From positions 423,212 to 487,211 of the forward strand of contig NZ_JABTCF010000002.1 in assembly GCF_014596745.1 (NCBI RefSeq): a DNA stretch of 64,000 nt, given 5' to 3'. The notes beneath the pieces were generated by a model. The model did no database searches and had not been told where the DNA came from. It saw nothing but the letters and a program-made list of their open reading frames with translations. The translations under genes and the position numbers were made by a program. Shown piece by piece: positions 56,164 through 64,000 of the stretch (its first letter is position 1; every line of letters begins with the position of its first letter). The stretch comes from Maribacter aquimaris. GTDB lineage: Bacteria; Bacteroidota; Bacteroidia; Flavobacteriales; Flavobacteriaceae.

Positions 56164-56880
56164 TTAAAGGCGTTCGTATTCCGATGTAATAATTTGAAAA
56201 TTTTCCCGCTCAAATTTTGTACATGTCATGGTTGTGATTTTTTCTTTTCTACCTCTTTTTTTATTGGTTACGATTTTTAAGGGTAAACCCGAATAGATGG
56301 CTTTAAGGGAATCGTCATCAAGGGTTAGGCTTCTTGCCAAGATGTATCCGAAAAGTTGTGGGGTCGTTGAATTTTCGCCAAAAGACCCATCGATTACCCC
56401 TTCGGCCACCCAAACTTCGCTTGTTAGGTTGTCACTGGTCATTCTGAACAATGTGCAGTCGTGGCCTAGTAAATTCCCATAGCCCGCAGCTTCATAGACC
56501 TCTGGATTTTCGGCATCGTTGTATTCTTTTAACAAGCCTTTGAAGTTAAAAGGCATGGTCATTACTATTTTTTTATCATCCTTACCCATATAGCTATACA
56601 TCTTGTTACTTGCATTATCAAAAACGACGACCATATCACCTTCGGTCCTGGAGCAGAAATAGCCTCCATTGGTAGGTAAATAATAATCTATAACCGTTTT
56701 ATTACCCCTAGGGTTTTCAATCTCTAATTGATATATATAGTCAAAAGTGTATACATCACTTTGGGCATTTAAATTTGTGCCTAATAGTAGGGCTAACAGT
56801 ACAAGCGACAGTGTTGAAATTGTAGTATGTTTGAGGTTGGTTCTCTCTGTGATCGTTAAAGTGCTATTTAAAAAGTCCAT
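56164..56880 (-). CDS. Exported DUF4412-like protein
   Basis: 238 aa with a signal peptide (to about residue 39, LLGTNLNAQS). The mature part resembles DUF4412/GLPGLI-type proteins: VIDYYLPTNGGYFCSR, DNASNKMYSYMGKDDKKIV, GYGNLLGHDCTLFRM, EVWVAEGV. Function unknown. First gene of a two-gene unit with the OmpA protein (32-bp gap), under promoter copy B. Confidence 0.7.
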   Translation of the reverse strand: MDFLNSTLTITERTNLKHTTISTLSLVLLALLLGTNLNAQSDVYTFDYIYQLEIENPRGNKTVIDYYLPTNGGYFCSRTEGDMVVVFDNASNKMYSYMGKDDKKIVMTMPFNFKGLLKEYNDAENPEVYEAAGYGNLLGHDCTLFRMTSDNLTSEVWVAEGVIDGSFGENSTTPQLFGYILARSLTLDDDSLKAIYSGLPLKIVTNKKRGRKEKITTMTCTKFERENFQIITSEYERL

Positions 56881-56906
56881 ATGTTTGATTTTCTTTGTTT
56901 CCCTTT

Positions 56907-56935
56907 TTTATGTTCTATGGATAAAAAGGTTAACA
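56907..56935 (-). promoter_or_regulatory. ECF-type promoter element, copy B (DUF4412-like/OmpA operon)
   Basis: Minus strand: TGTTAACCTT (56935-56926), 13-bp spacer, CATAAA (56912-56907). The start codon at 56880 follows after 26 nt. Confidence 0.8.
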
Positions 56936-57361
56936 TCATGAAGATTTTTAGAAAGGAATTTAATTTTGGTCATAAGAGGCCTGGACCAAGATTGCTGTTG
57001 CAATTGACTTTTGGGAATTTGACCTGATGTTGGGAGTAATGAACTAAAAAACGGGAATATTAAGGAAAATGTAGATTATAGGAAGGCCTTTCCTTTTTTA
57101 CAAAGGAGGGTGGTTTTTTAAAACTTATGGGTTGTTTTCGGAGTAATATAGCCTTCCGTCCAGTAAATGACGGAACATGATAAGGTTATTGTTGGTTGAG
57201 GCGGATATCCCTAATTTTCTAAGGCATTTTTTTATCGGTGTATCAATTAAATTGGTGATAAGGGAATTACGATATAACGCAAATCCTCATTCAATTAATA
57301 ACATCATTTGAATCGTGACTAGTTTGGTTTGTTGTATTTAAGTAATATTGGATAGCGAATA
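56936..57361. other. Intergenic stretch, possible old gene fragment on the minus strand
   Basis: No intact gene. A minus-strand frame without a good start (about 57122-57258) reads IKKCLRKLGISASTNN and then IMFRHLLDGRLYYSENN. It faintly resembles a regulator C-terminus. I do not annotate it as a gene. Confidence 0.3.
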
Positions 57362-57391
57362 AAAAAACCGAAGCGTAGACTTCGGTTTTTT
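57362..57391 (-). terminator. Terminator of the secreted protein gene at 57411
   Basis: A 12-bp stem (AAAAAACCGAAG/CTTCGGTTTTTT) with a 6-nt loop, 20 bp past the stop codon; works in both directions. Confidence 0.85.
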
Positions 57392-57410
57392 GTTTTTTCA
57401 TGAAGGATTC

Positions 57411-58100
57411 TTACTTATTGTATTTGGTAAGTAACGTTGTCCCCATCGATTTTCCGTTCTGATTAAAACTCTCTTGCTTGATCATGCCTATACCTTCGGC
57501 AAACCAAACCCTTGAAGGGAACGTCTGGTTTACCATCATGGCTTTCATTTTATTTTCGCTATAAATTACATAGCAATCAAAACTACCGGCTGGAGTGGTG
57601 ACACTTTCCTTTTTTTCAACCTTTCTGTTGATCAAGTCGATCGTGGTGTTCATGTTCATGCCGCCTATACTGACTTTCACACTAACATTCGCATCTGCCA
57701 ACTGCTGACCAACACTGAGGTCATTGGGTAACTCAAGATCGGTCCCAGAGATATCCATCTCCATACCTTCATACTGTGTGAACATGCTACTTGGCACAAG
57801 GGATTTATAATCTATAGTGACCATATTTCCCGTGCATGTGAAGTTGTAGTCGGTTTTATACATTTCCTTCCCTTTTTCATCACTGAGTTCTATAGCCATA
57901 GTGGCGGTGGTTGCATCCCCGGAAGTTTCTACTTGGGTCACTTGGTATTTGGAAATACCTTGGGACTTTCCTTTTTTATTGTAATTGGTATACTCGAAAC
58001 TGGCACCCTCGATCATTGGATAATACTTACTGCATTCCTGTGCAGTGACGAAAGAGGACATTATTAGGATGATGCCGAATAGGGTTAGATGTTTTTTCAT
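57411..58100 (-). CDS. Exported protein, TapB/DUF3108-like
   Basis: 229 aa from ATG 58100, where the signal peptide begins (MKKHLTLFGIILIMSSFVTA); the longer frame has no leader. The mature protein resembles the group with YYPMIEGASFEYTNYNKKGK near the start and VTTPAGSFDCYVI then RVWFAEGIGMIKQES near the end. Beta-rich, periplasmic or surface; function unknown. Confidence 0.65.
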   Translation of the reverse strand: MKKHLTLFGIILIMSSFVTAQECSKYYPMIEGASFEYTNYNKKGKSQGISKYQVTQVETSGDATTATMAIELSDEKGKEMYKTDYNFTCTGNMVTIDYKSLVPSSMFTQYEGMEMDISGTDLELPNDLSVGQQLADANVSVKVSIGGMNMNTTIDLINRKVEKKESVTTPAGSFDCYVIYSENKMKAMMVNQTFPSRVWFAEGIGMIKQESFNQNGKSMGTTLLTKYNK

Positions 58101-58296
58101 GGACGAATAAGTGTTGGTTTTTTTATAAGTTACGTATAATGTGTTGAATACCAAAGAAAGCTGATTTTATTTGAAAAGCAAGCAGCATACCTTAGGTAGC
58201 TGCAATTTAAAAATAAAAAACCTTTGTCTATTTAGGTTGATATTCTTGCAGGAAATCAATGTATAATTAAGGATATGCGTATGGATGTTAAATGGT

Positions 58297-60759
58297 TTAG
58301 TTAAGTTGATATACGATAATTGAATTCTTTGCATCTTGGGTGACCACTTCCAACTTTCTGTCATTTTCCATATCGGTCAAATCTATAGGGGAGGAACCAA
58401 AGACGGGAAATCCGGTTATGGGTTTAGCCTGGCTGTCGTACAGATAGACCTTTTGATTTTGAATATCGGTGACTCCAACATATATCTTGTCATAGATATA
58501 GAATATCCTAGGTTTTGAATATACGCCGAAATCGAGTTCCACTTTTTTCCCCTTAATGCTCAACACATTGTCATTCATATAAACAAAAGTATTGCTGGTG
58601 GCGTCAATACCATGGTCATCGTTTAATCGTAAATTGGTTGTACTTAGCTTCCCGTTTGGTGCAATTTGATGTAATACCCCCTTGGTATCGGTCAATATGA
58701 ACTTGTTCTTGTATAAATAAACCTCATTTTGTGAGAACTTTATTTTTCCGTTTACCTTGGTCCTTGTAGTACCTACACGGTTAAGGATTTTCAATTCCCC
58801 ATTGTCCAACATAAAGACCAAATAATCCCTGTTGGATACCCTTATGTGTTTTGGCGCTTTTATAATTGCACTTTCCGCTTTGGTGAACTTAAAGCCTTTA
58901 ACGATATTCCCTTGGTTGTTGTACATGAAAATCTTATCCCCTTGGGTTACCACAAAGCGATAGTCTTTTCTGTTCTCATAATCAAAAACAGCCAGTTCAT
59001 TAAGATTACCCCCTTTGAATTTTTTTGTAAAAGGTTTTACTTCTTTCCCGTTTCGGTCTAATATCAAGAATTGGTTATTCGTGGTGAATGCAAGTTGTAA
59101 TCGACGGTTTTTATAAATATCGACTTGATGGATCTTTCCTTGTATTTGCCCTTCCAATTGCTTTTTCCATAGCAATTTGCCACTGGTGGAAATCAAGTAT
59201 AGATTGTTTTCCTGGTCCTGTACCACAATTTCTTTTTTATTGGTATTGTGGTTGGTGACAAATTGGGGAACGGTTGCCAAATCAGCATCGAATTGTATAG
59301 AGAATAAGGGGGATACCTTATTGATCTTTGATTTTCTTGCGGTCTGTAGAATCGCAATATTGGTATGAAAGAATCCTTGATCGGCTACTATTTGGGCAGC
59401 AAAGGTGTTCTTGTCAAAGGAAGCCTTCCCAAAATCATTCAATAATTCCTTTGAAAATTCCTCCTTTAAAATTTCTTGCACTCCTTTTGAATTCGAAATA
59501 AAAAGTACCGAGGATTCACTGGCCAGCGCATCATGGGCAGAGGCATAACCATCTGTTTTTTCAAAGGTAGATCCGTTTTTATGGTTTAGGATAATCTCCT
59601 GTATCATGGATTTGCTTTCCGCAAAAACAAAAGTGTTCTCAATAATGGTACAGTAATTCGCGGAATAGGTTTCAATTAAAGGGGCTAGGTAATCGCCTAA
59701 AAAATCAGGTTTGCCCAATTGCATAATTTGATTGCCTTGATATTCGGTCTCTGATTTTTTGATGCCCGCAATATAATCGGATAACCTTTCCGAGCCATAG
59801 GTGTTCAAAAGGATGGCCTTGTCATTGTTTTTATAGATGATGCCGATTTCCTCAACGGTGTTGAGCAGGGAATCTTTGGGGGATTCTAGATGAAGGTATT
59901 GTTTTTGGTTTTCGGCAAAAACGCTATAATCATCAAAGGAAAACGATAGAATGGCATCGGCCGAGCCCGGTGTGATTGATGCCGTCCTGTCAGCCAACGG
60001 ATGGGTGTTCTTGAATAAATTCAATAACTTCTTGGTAGAATCGGCAACAACCGTAATACCGTTCAAGTGTAAATGGTTTTGGTCTGCGTTGATATCGATA
60101 AGTGCCCAGTCCGAGTAATCGGAAAGTCTTATATCGGCATTTTCGATGGTCAGGTGATTGAACAAGGGATCGCTATTTTCAAGATTGATGAATATGGAGG
60201 CATTTTTGGTAGCACTTGAAACCTCGTATAGTTTGTTTAACCCCTTCGAGGTTTTTGATGTACCGGAATATTTCAGGAGATTTTCAAGAATTACCCTAGA
60301 AGAGCTAATGGTGTTCTGTCCTTTGAAGCTCATTCCATATAACACATCGCCCTCTATCTCGTATTTGTACATATTTTGGCCTTCTATGGCAAAGGATTCT
60401 TTTTTGATATTTTGAACACTGTCCAACACAAAAGTGTTGGTTGAATCACGGGTAACGAAGGTGAATTCATAATTTTCAGCGCCCAATGCAGAAAAAGCCA
60501 ACAACGATTCGTTATTGGTCTTCACGTAATCCAGATATTTAATTTGGTCCAATAGGGCCCGATAGCTCCCGAACGATTCTGTTTTGGTGATGAAATCATT
60601 GTTTTTCAAATCGCTTTTAAAACCATCTAGATGGTTTATTTTTATGACTACAGCTGCATTTTGAGGAATGAATTCCAATAAGGAGGTAGTGGTCGATTGA
60701 TGTTTGGAACAACCTATAGCCAAAAGAAATACTAGGCCGAAAAAAAATCTGGATTTCAT
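58297..60759 (-). CDS. Large lipoprotein: DUF3352-like N-terminus and beta-propeller C-terminus
   Basis: 820 aa with a lipoprotein leader (VFLLAIGCSKHQS, Cys about 17). Residues about 25-500 (LLEFIPQNAAVVIKINHLDG) look like a long mixed fold seen in DUF3352-type proteins. From about 505 PQQ-like blades recur (EIVVQDQENNLYLISTSGKL, QLAFTTNNQFLILDRNGKEV). Ends in a repeat blade (YLYDSQAKPITGFPVFG). Function unknown. Gene is 29 bp after rnhB on the same strand. Confidence 0.7.
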   Translation of the reverse strand: MKSRFFFGLVFLLAIGCSKHQSTTTSLLEFIPQNAAVVIKINHLDGFKSDLKNNDFITKTESFGSYRALLDQIKYLDYVKTNNESLLAFSALGAENYEFTFVTRDSTNTFVLDSVQNIKKESFAIEGQNMYKYEIEGDVLYGMSFKGQNTISSSRVILENLLKYSGTSKTSKGLNKLYEVSSATKNASIFINLENSDPLFNHLTIENADIRLSDYSDWALIDINADQNHLHLNGITVVADSTKKLLNLFKNTHPLADRTASITPGSADAILSFSFDDYSVFAENQKQYLHLESPKDSLLNTVEEIGIIYKNNDKAILLNTYGSERLSDYIAGIKKSETEYQGNQIMQLGKPDFLGDYLAPLIETYSANYCTIIENTFVFAESKSMIQEIILNHKNGSTFEKTDGYASAHDALASESSVLFISNSKGVQEILKEEFSKELLNDFGKASFDKNTFAAQIVADQGFFHTNIAILQTARKSKINKVSPLFSIQFDADLATVPQFVTNHNTNKKEIVVQDQENNLYLISTSGKLLWKKQLEGQIQGKIHQVDIYKNRRLQLAFTTNNQFLILDRNGKEVKPFTKKFKGGNLNELAVFDYENRKDYRFVVTQGDKIFMYNNQGNIVKGFKFTKAESAIIKAPKHIRVSNRDYLVFMLDNGELKILNRVGTTRTKVNGKIKFSQNEVYLYKNKFILTDTKGVLHQIAPNGKLSTTNLRLNDDHGIDATSNTFVYMNDNVLSIKGKKVELDFGVYSKPRIFYIYDKIYVGVTDIQNQKVYLYDSQAKPITGFPVFGSSPIDLTDMENDRKLEVVTQDAKNSIIVYQLN

Positions 60760-60788
60760 TTCATGGAGTTTATTGCGAAGTTACTTTA

Positions 60789-61385
60789 TTAAAGTTTTAG
60801 TGTCAACTCTTCTGGCAATTGCCTAAAGCTTTTCCTGTGGTAAGGTGTAATGCCATATTTTCGAATGGCTTCCCGATGTTCCTTGGTAGGGTATCCTTTA
60901 TTTTGTTTCCAATTGTACATGGGGAATTCTTCATGTAATCGGGCCATGTAGGCATCGCGGTAGGTTTTAGCCAAAACGGATGCAGCAGCAATACTCATAT
61001 ACTTACTGTCGCCCTTGATGATGCATTCGTAGGGAACATCGTTATAAGGTTTGAACCTATTGCCGTCAACGATGATGAATTTCAGGTCATTGGTAAGTTG
61101 GTCAATGGCTTTGTGCATCGCCAATATGGAGGCGTTGAGAATATTGATCTTGTCAATTTCAGTGGGTTGTATATGTGCAACCCCAAAACAAATGGCATTT
61201 TCCTCTAGAAAAGGTCTTAGGGTGTCCCGTTTTTTTTCCGAAAGCTGTTTGGAGTCATTCAGTACGGTGTTCTTAAAGCCCTTTGGTAAAATAATTGCGG
61301 CAGCGGTGACTGGTCCGGCAAGGCAGCCTCGACCGGCTTCATCGGTGCCCACTTCATCAAAGGCATGGTGAAATCTTTTTAACAT
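60789..61385 (-). CDS. rnhB: Ribonuclease HII
   Basis: 198 aa from ATG 61385 ([20 protein letters not shown]); an upstream extension is unlikely. Removes RNA from RNA-DNA hybrids. Catalytic Asp/Glu are in GTDEAGRG, and the later Asp block in [11 protein letters not shown] and [10 protein letters not shown]. Length is typical. Confidence 0.95.
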   Translation of the reverse strand: MLKRFHHAFDEVGTDEAGRGCLAGPVTAAAIILPKGFKNTVLNDSKQLSEKKRDTLRPFLEENAICFGVAHIQPTEIDKINILNASILAMHKAIDQLTNDLKFIIVDGNRFKPYNDVPYECIIKGDSKYMSIAAASVLAKTYRDAYMARLHEEFPMYNWKQNKGYPTKEHREAIRKYGITPYHRKSFRQLPEELTLKL

Positions 61386-61511
61386 AATTAGACAATCTGA
61401 TGGTAAGCGAAGATAATTTTTTTGATCCAATCAAAGGTACTTGTGTCATAATCTGTGACAGATTAACCATTTGTTGTAAAAACTTTCACATTTTATTCGA
61501 AACAAAAAAAT

Positions 61512-61519
61512 TAACTTTG
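61512..61519 (+). promoter_or_regulatory. -7 box (TAACTTTG) for the porin gene
   Basis: TAACTTTG matches TAnnTTTG; the leader to ATG 61536 would be about 10 nt. Confidence 0.5.
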
Positions 61520-61535
61520 TCGCGTAAGCGATTTT

Positions 61536-63524
61536 ATGAAATACTTCTTCCTACTGCTATTTGTATTTAGTTTCCCTATGCTTCAAGCACAGGTAGGCCC
61601 TGTTCCTCCGGGCAAGAAAAACGATTCCGTAAGGTTTAAGAAGATGGGTGGAAAAAAACCGCCTCCTTCCGAAAGCCAAGAAATCACCATTAAGGACTAT
61701 AAGATCATTTCTTACCAAAGGGACACCACCTATTTAGATACGACCCTTACGATACAAAAAGAATACAAATACAATTATCTGAGAAAGGATGATTTTGAAT
61801 TGATGCCTTTTGCAAATGTTGGGCAGCCCTATAATAAGCTAGGTGTTGATTTTGAAAGAAAACAACTATATCCCCGAATGGGTGCTAAGGCAAAGCATTA
61901 TAATTATTTTGAAATTGAGGATATTGATTATTATAATGTAGCTACCCCAATGACCGATTTGTTCTTTAAGACCACTTTTGAACAAGGTCAATTGTTGGAT
62001 GCTCTGCTAACCTTCAACACTTCAAGACGTTTTAATGTGTCACTGGGTTTTAAAGGGTTTCGGTCTTTAGGTAAATATCAACTTAATCAAGCGCAATCCG
62101 GTAATTTTAGATCTACTGCCAATTATATTACCGAAAATGGGCGGTATAGTTTCCGAGCCCATATCGCGGCCCAGGATGTGGAAACGGAAGAGAACGGTGG
62201 ACTCGTTAGTGCAGCGGAGCAGTTTGAATCGGGAGACCCGGAATATACCGATAGATCACGTGTTGATACCCGGTTCACGTCTTCGGATATGGGGGAGAAT
62301 AAGATCTTGGGAAAACGATATTATTTAGAACATCAATATAAGTTGTTGCGAAAAAGTAAAGATTCGAGTTCGGTGGATAAAACCTCATTGGCCATTGGGC
62401 ATACCTTTAATTATGAAACCAAGTACTATCAATTTCAACAGAGTAGTTCCAATGAATATTTTGGTGATGTTTTTGATTCGTCCATAAAGGACAAGGCAAA
62501 TCTTAAAACCATGAGTAATGAATTCAATGCGGAATTTTACAATGCCACTTTAGGTAGATTGCAAGGTAATATAAGCCTATATCATTACAATTATTATTTC
62601 AATAGTCTGTTGGTTACTGAGGATGGAGGGAAAATCCAAAGCCAATTAAGAGGGGATGAGGTAAGTCTCGGCGCCAAATATGAAAAGCAAATAGGTGGTT
62701 TCCTGATTAAGGGGGATGCCAAATACAATCTTTCGGGAGAGCTTACCACGAGTATTTTGGATGCGTCGGCGAGTTATCGATTCAATGAAAACAATAAGAT
62801 TCGGGTTTCATTGCATTCATCGTCAAGAATGCCAGACTATAATTTCTTGTTGTACCAAAGCGATTATCAGAATTATAACTGGCAGAACAACTCAAGCTTT
62901 GAGGATCAAAACGTGAATAGTCTCCAGGTTCATTTTAACGCTAAGAAATGGGGCGACTTTTCCGCAAAGTATACCAATATCGATAACTATACTTATTTTG
63001 GAACAGACCCGACACTGGAACTGGTAGAAAATCAGGAACAGGCAAGCATAAAGCCATTTCAGGAAACGAATAGTGTCGGTCATTTGAAAGTTAAGTATAG
63101 TAAGGAGTTACGATTGGGTAGTTTTGCTTTGAACAACACCGTAATGTACCAGAACGTTTCCCAGAGCAATGATGTGCTCAACGTGCCCCAATTGGTGACC
63201 AGGAATACCCTTTACTTTTCTTCCGAAGTGTTTCAAAAGGCAATGTACCTTCAAACTGGTATTACGTTCAAGTATTACACTTCCTATATGATGGATGCCT
63301 ATAATCCTCTTTTAGGGGAGTTCTATACCCAGAACAATGAAGAGTTGGGAGGTTATCCCATGTTGGACTTTTTTATTAATGCCAGGGTACAGCAAACACG
63401 TATTTATTTAAAAGCGGAGCATTTCAATTCATCTTTTTCTGGATATAAGTTTTTTTCCGCGCCCAACTATCCCTATCGTGACTTCGTAATACGGTTTGGT
63501 TTGGTCTGGAATTTCTTTTCTTAA
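61536..63524 (+). CDS. Putative outer-membrane porin
   Basis: 662 aa with a signal peptide (MKYFFLLLFVFSFPMLQAQ). A Pro/Lys-rich stretch follows (about 22-45), then many amphipathic beta strands through to a terminal aromatic (VIRFGLVWNFFS), as expected for an outer-membrane barrel of the Bacteroidota putative-porin family. Substrate unknown. Divergent from rnhB. Confidence 0.82.
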   Translation: MKYFFLLLFVFSFPMLQAQVGPVPPGKKNDSVRFKKMGGKKPPPSESQEITIKDYKIISYQRDTTYLDTTLTIQKEYKYNYLRKDDFELMPFANVGQPYNKLGVDFERKQLYPRMGAKAKHYNYFEIEDIDYYNVATPMTDLFFKTTFEQGQLLDALLTFNTSRRFNVSLGFKGFRSLGKYQLNQAQSGNFRSTANYITENGRYSFRAHIAAQDVETEENGGLVSAAEQFESGDPEYTDRSRVDTRFTSSDMGENKILGKRYYLEHQYKLLRKSKDSSSVDKTSLAIGHTFNYETKYYQFQQSSSNEYFGDVFDSSIKDKANLKTMSNEFNAEFYNATLGRLQGNISLYHYNYYFNSLLVTEDGGKIQSQLRGDEVSLGAKYEKQIGGFLIKGDAKYNLSGELTTSILDASASYRFNENNKIRVSLHSSSRMPDYNFLLYQSDYQNYNWQNNSSFEDQNVNSLQVHFNAKKWGDFSAKYTNIDNYTYFGTDPTLELVENQEQASIKPFQETNSVGHLKVKYSKELRLGSFALNNTVMYQNVSQSNDVLNVPQLVTRNTLYFSSEVFQKAMYLQTGITFKYYTSYMMDAYNPLLGEFYTQNNEELGGYPMLDFFINARVQQTRIYLKAEHFNSSFSGYKFFSAPNYPYRDFVIRFGLVWNFFS

Positions 63525-63533
63525 TATACCCGT

Positions 63534-63592
63534 TCAGGTTTTTTATGATATAACCTGAGTAGGCTATAGCCCCCTACATATCAATAAGGGGC
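63534..63592 (+). terminator. Two weak hairpins after the porin gene
   Basis: TCAGGTT/AACCTGA (63534-63558) and GCCCC/GGGGC (63569-63592) can form stems; the second is followed by T-rich sequence. Probable transcript end, but weak. Confidence 0.4.
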
Positions 63593-64000
63593 AGGTTTGT
63601 TTGTTTACTGGATTCCATTTCAGGATAATGCCGTTTTTTTTCGTTTAAATAGTAGGGTAGTACATTTTTTTGTTTACATCTTGATGTATGTTTCTGTAAT
63701 TCAGAAACTTATTTATTCTTTGGATTTTTCGGAAGGATTAAAGGGGGCTGTCATTCAAAGATCCTTGTTTTTTTTTCCTTTATAGGGAGGGTCTTCTTAA
63801 GCTACAATTTTTTTGATTTTTTTTCTTGTAAGGATTGTTGATTTTCAGTATTTTAGATGGCTCCTTTGAAAAAAGGCAAAAAAACCTTCAAAAAAAGTAT
63901 TGTTGAAAGGGAAAATGGTTGTAGGTTTGCAGCCCGAAACGATTAAGGTCGTTGGGAAAGAAAGGTCTTCGGGCCACGTTCATTGAGATACTTTTAAGGG
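63593..64000. other. Right-edge stretch without a convincing gene
   Basis: No gene supported. Short open frames (a 62-codon one at 63597-63785 and smaller ones near 63858) lack domains, leaders or promoters. Confidence 0.4.

Noticed and set aside
57122..57258. Minus-strand fragment resembling a regulator C-terminus
   Set aside because: No start codon, no clear family match, and interrupted by stops; likely chance.
63597..63785. Open frame of 62 codons at the right edge
   Set aside because: Hydrophobic but with no family match, ribosome site or promoter, in a T-rich tract that favours spurious open frames.

Overview
The window looks like chromosomal DNA of a marine Flavobacteriaceae member (Bacteroidota; Maribacter/Zobellia-like, genus not determinable by eye). 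Reasons: AT-rich DNA, few Shine-Dalgarno sequences, Bacteroidota-type promoters (TTG-N19-21-TAnnTTTG), and family-typical proteins such as GSCFA, DUF4230, DUF5522, GLPGLI/DUF4412-like and a long aromatic amino acid hydroxylase.

Region 1 (1-16.6 kb) is an AT-rich accessory island for copper/silver detoxification. It opens with a broken type I restriction methylase gene. It then carries a co-oriented run: HYC_CC_PP protein, CusA-like RND pump, TolC-like outer-membrane factor, multicopper oxidase fused to a CopB-like barrel, frameshifted DUF302 gene, DUF3347 lipoprotein, CopA P-type ATPase, DUF305 protein, CusB-like adaptor fused to DUF3347, decayed HMA-domain gene and a CDF-type transporter. 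It ends at the 3' end of an initiator tRNA gene (16617-16689, minus), a classic integration spot. A 19-bp partial copy of the tRNA and a palindromic interspersed repeat lie just beyond.

Region 2 (17-45 kb) is ordinary core chromosome: AGCS symporter, era, hexapeptide acyltransferase, der, two TPM proteins plus LemA, MerR regulator, M23 peptidase, alaS, GSCFA, DUF4230, CE15-like esterase, aromatic amino acid hydroxylase, PLP deaminase, LysM glucosaminidase, hemL, a DASS transporter, lysS, YqaE/Pmp3 and lipB. Several short genes were recovered by eye: a 51-aa Pmp3 protein, a 52-aa DUF5522 protein, and a 25-aa membrane peptide with its own promoter and terminator.

Region 3 (45-57 kb) is the most interesting part. 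An ECF-type sigma factor gene and a membrane TPR protein (candidate anti-sigma factor) converge on a 920-aa exported TPR-CHAT protease with a C-terminal membrane anchor. Around them are lipoproteins, a PQQ-like propeller, a collagen-like lipoprotein, a DUF4412-like protein and an OmpA-family protein. Six transcription units here carry the same exact promoter-like element, TGTTAACCTT-N13-CAT(T/A)AA. Five sit 23-33 nt upstream of start codons; the sixth lies at the sigma gene itself. I read this as a locally encoded sigma regulon controlling an envelope system built around a periplasmic CHAT protease, which I do not recognise as described.

Region 4 (57-64 kb) holds a secreted protein, a large lipoprotein with a C-terminal propeller, rnhB and a putative porin.
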